A stretch of 64,000 nt of DNA. It comes from Phytoseiulus persimilis. Taxonomy: Eukaryota > Arthropoda > Arachnida > Mesostigmata > Phytoseiidae. Both the position numbers and the translations under genes were made by a program. Numbering within the stretch: position 1 is the first letter of the stretch; the number at the start of each line of letters is the position of its first letter. The notes below the pieces were generated by a model. That model made no database searches. It had not been told where the DNA came from and saw only the letters and a program-made list of their open reading frames with translations. The stretch covers positions 29,844,723 to 29,908,722 of the forward strand of contig CM075103.1 in assembly GCA_037576195.1 (NCBI GenBank), given 5' to 3'. Shown here one piece after another: positions 63,018 to 64,000 of the stretch.

Positions 63018-63574
63018 TTATTTTCGTGTCCACTGATGTGCCGACAACGTACGGTACATACGGGGAGACTCAGAGTATGTCCCGCACTGTATGATGAGTA
63101 CATCGTCTGCGTAGCTATCGCTACTTGCGTGGATATCTCTGGCTGCTTCTGTACATGTATGACATCCCAGCTCGCCGAGCGTGAAATTGGCGAAGCCACC
63201 TCCAGTGACCGTTTTCATCAGCACGACGATGTCGCAGATAGCGGAAATGCCATGAAGCTGTTCTAATTATTTTTCGCCGGCGAAGCTGTCACCGTAGTCA
63301 TCTTGATGTGTCCCTGTATTCATCCAGTCATCCGTCAGTTTCATCCGTCTGGATCCTCCTGATGAGCGCTGACGATAGCGCGGATAGCTGCCATCCATGA
63401 CTCACAGAGCTGCTCAGTCACGTTGGTCGTTTTCCACGGTTTTGTGTGTTTTTCGAATCCAGGAGTCACCGGACTAACTGTCGTCGAAAACTCGTTTAAC
63501 TCTTGGGCGAGGATCGGCCGAAGCCGACCACATGTTCGGATTCCGCTGAAATTTATTGCGTTGAACGCCAGCAG
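63018..63574 (-). pseudogene. Possible non-LTR retrotransposon (LINE) fragment
   Basis: Two minus-strand open segments suggest a broken LINE polyprotein. The first (63344-63574, 77 codons) contains FNAINFSGIRTCGRLRPIL, which loosely resembles the GDFNA...WGS...GR region of AP-like endonucleases. It later has a KPWKTTNVTEQL stretch. The second (63018-63224) contains SYADDVLIIQCGTYSES. YADD at 63102-63113, followed by a hydrophobic strand, is the reverse-transcriptase catalytic motif. The order endonuclease then RT is correct, but only about 150 codons separate them where a few hundred are expected, so a deletion would be required. The opposite strand of the YADD segment is open in the same codon phase (plus, 62961-63266), so the motif could be the antisense of another exon. 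The upstream part would run off the window. Confidence 0.25.
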
Positions 63575-64000
63575 TTAGTTTTCCCAAGTTCCGGACGGAT
63601 GGAATATTCCCGTCACTGATCTCGCAGAGTCGTCTTTCTGATTTACGCAATGGCTAGAGATATCGACTGTCTGCTTGGGCCAAGTTAGAACGGGTGAAGA
63701 ATCATCTCCGTTCGCTGGAGTCGGACAGAATCGCTTTTGTGGCCGGAACGCTTTAGAGTTCACATTTGGGAAGTTTGATCGTTCTCTCTCATAAGTCCTT
63801 GTTCCAAGAAAAAACGATGCCAGTGTGGTGTGAATTACTATCTCTCGTCAGAGAGCCCGCCCGTTCACTTCCCCAAGCCTCAACAAGGTGCTCATCCATC
63901 GGAGACTTTCCATGCATTGGGGCAAGCCTCAGAATCAGCAAGGATACGATATTCTGGAAAGATGTTCGCCGTTTTTGGATGAATTCAGATGAAAATTCTA
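63575..64000. other. Right edge of the window, possibly upstream part of the LINE-like fragment
   Basis: Two short minus-strand open segments are present: 63575-63763, and another ending near 63793 that includes ILRLAPMHGKSPMDEHLVEA. Neither is recognised. They could be the upstream part of the LINE-like fragment or unrelated. Confidence 0.2.

Noticed and set aside
1..64000. CRISPR arrays, bacterial operons, rRNA genes and common conserved microRNAs
   Set aside because: No regularly spaced direct repeats with unique spacers and no rRNA-like sequence. A visual check for let-7, miR-1, miR-9, miR-10, miR-124, miR-184 and bantam sequences found no match.

Overview
This window looks like nuclear DNA from a metazoan, most likely an arthropod. 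No bacterial-style gene runs, Shine-Dalgarno-spaced ORFs, rRNA or tRNA genes are visible. Most of the 64 kb is non-coding, of mixed composition (about half G+C by eye) and rich in short tandem and cryptic tetranucleotide repeats. The only recognisable complete genes or gene relics come from mobile elements. The host lineage cannot be named from the sequence; a chelicerate or mite-like genome is a guess only.

Region by region. From 1 to about 51.3 kb no gene can be assigned with confidence. The stretch holds microsatellites, homopolymers and arrays built on 4-bp units (CAGC/CAGT, GGAC, GGAT, GTCC, GACT). It also holds a few short open segments with coding-like codon composition that could be isolated exons of unknown genes: about 19.85-20.32 kb minus, 30.0-30.4 kb plus, 39.09-39.27 kb plus and 45.16-45.45 kb with strand unclear. 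Many other ORFs of 60-240 codons occur on both strands and overlap each other, as expected by chance.

From 51.8 to 53.4 kb lies the clearest feature: an apparently complete Tc1/mariner-superfamily DNA transposon of 1,580 bp (51805-53384), flanked by TA. It encodes an uninterrupted 346-aa Tc3-like DD34E transposase. Its ends have an IR/DR layout: each terminal region of about 200 bp carries an outer and an inner copy of the same ~27-bp repeat, so there are four copies. The stop codon of the transposase lies inside the right inner repeat.

From 53.9 to 55.2 kb, on the minus strand, is a heavily decayed hAT-superfamily transposase recognised from collinear fragments in shifting frames. Its clearest part is the C-terminal dimerisation block. 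From 55.5 to 64 kb there are further weak exon-like segments. Near the right edge, a minus-strand stretch carries a YADD motif and an endonuclease-like segment that may be a fragment of a non-LTR retrotransposon.

No host gene pathway can be reconstructed. The coherent story is a transposon-rich flank (51.8-55.2 kb, possibly to the end) beside a long gene-poor, repeat-rich stretch that may be intronic or intergenic regulatory DNA.
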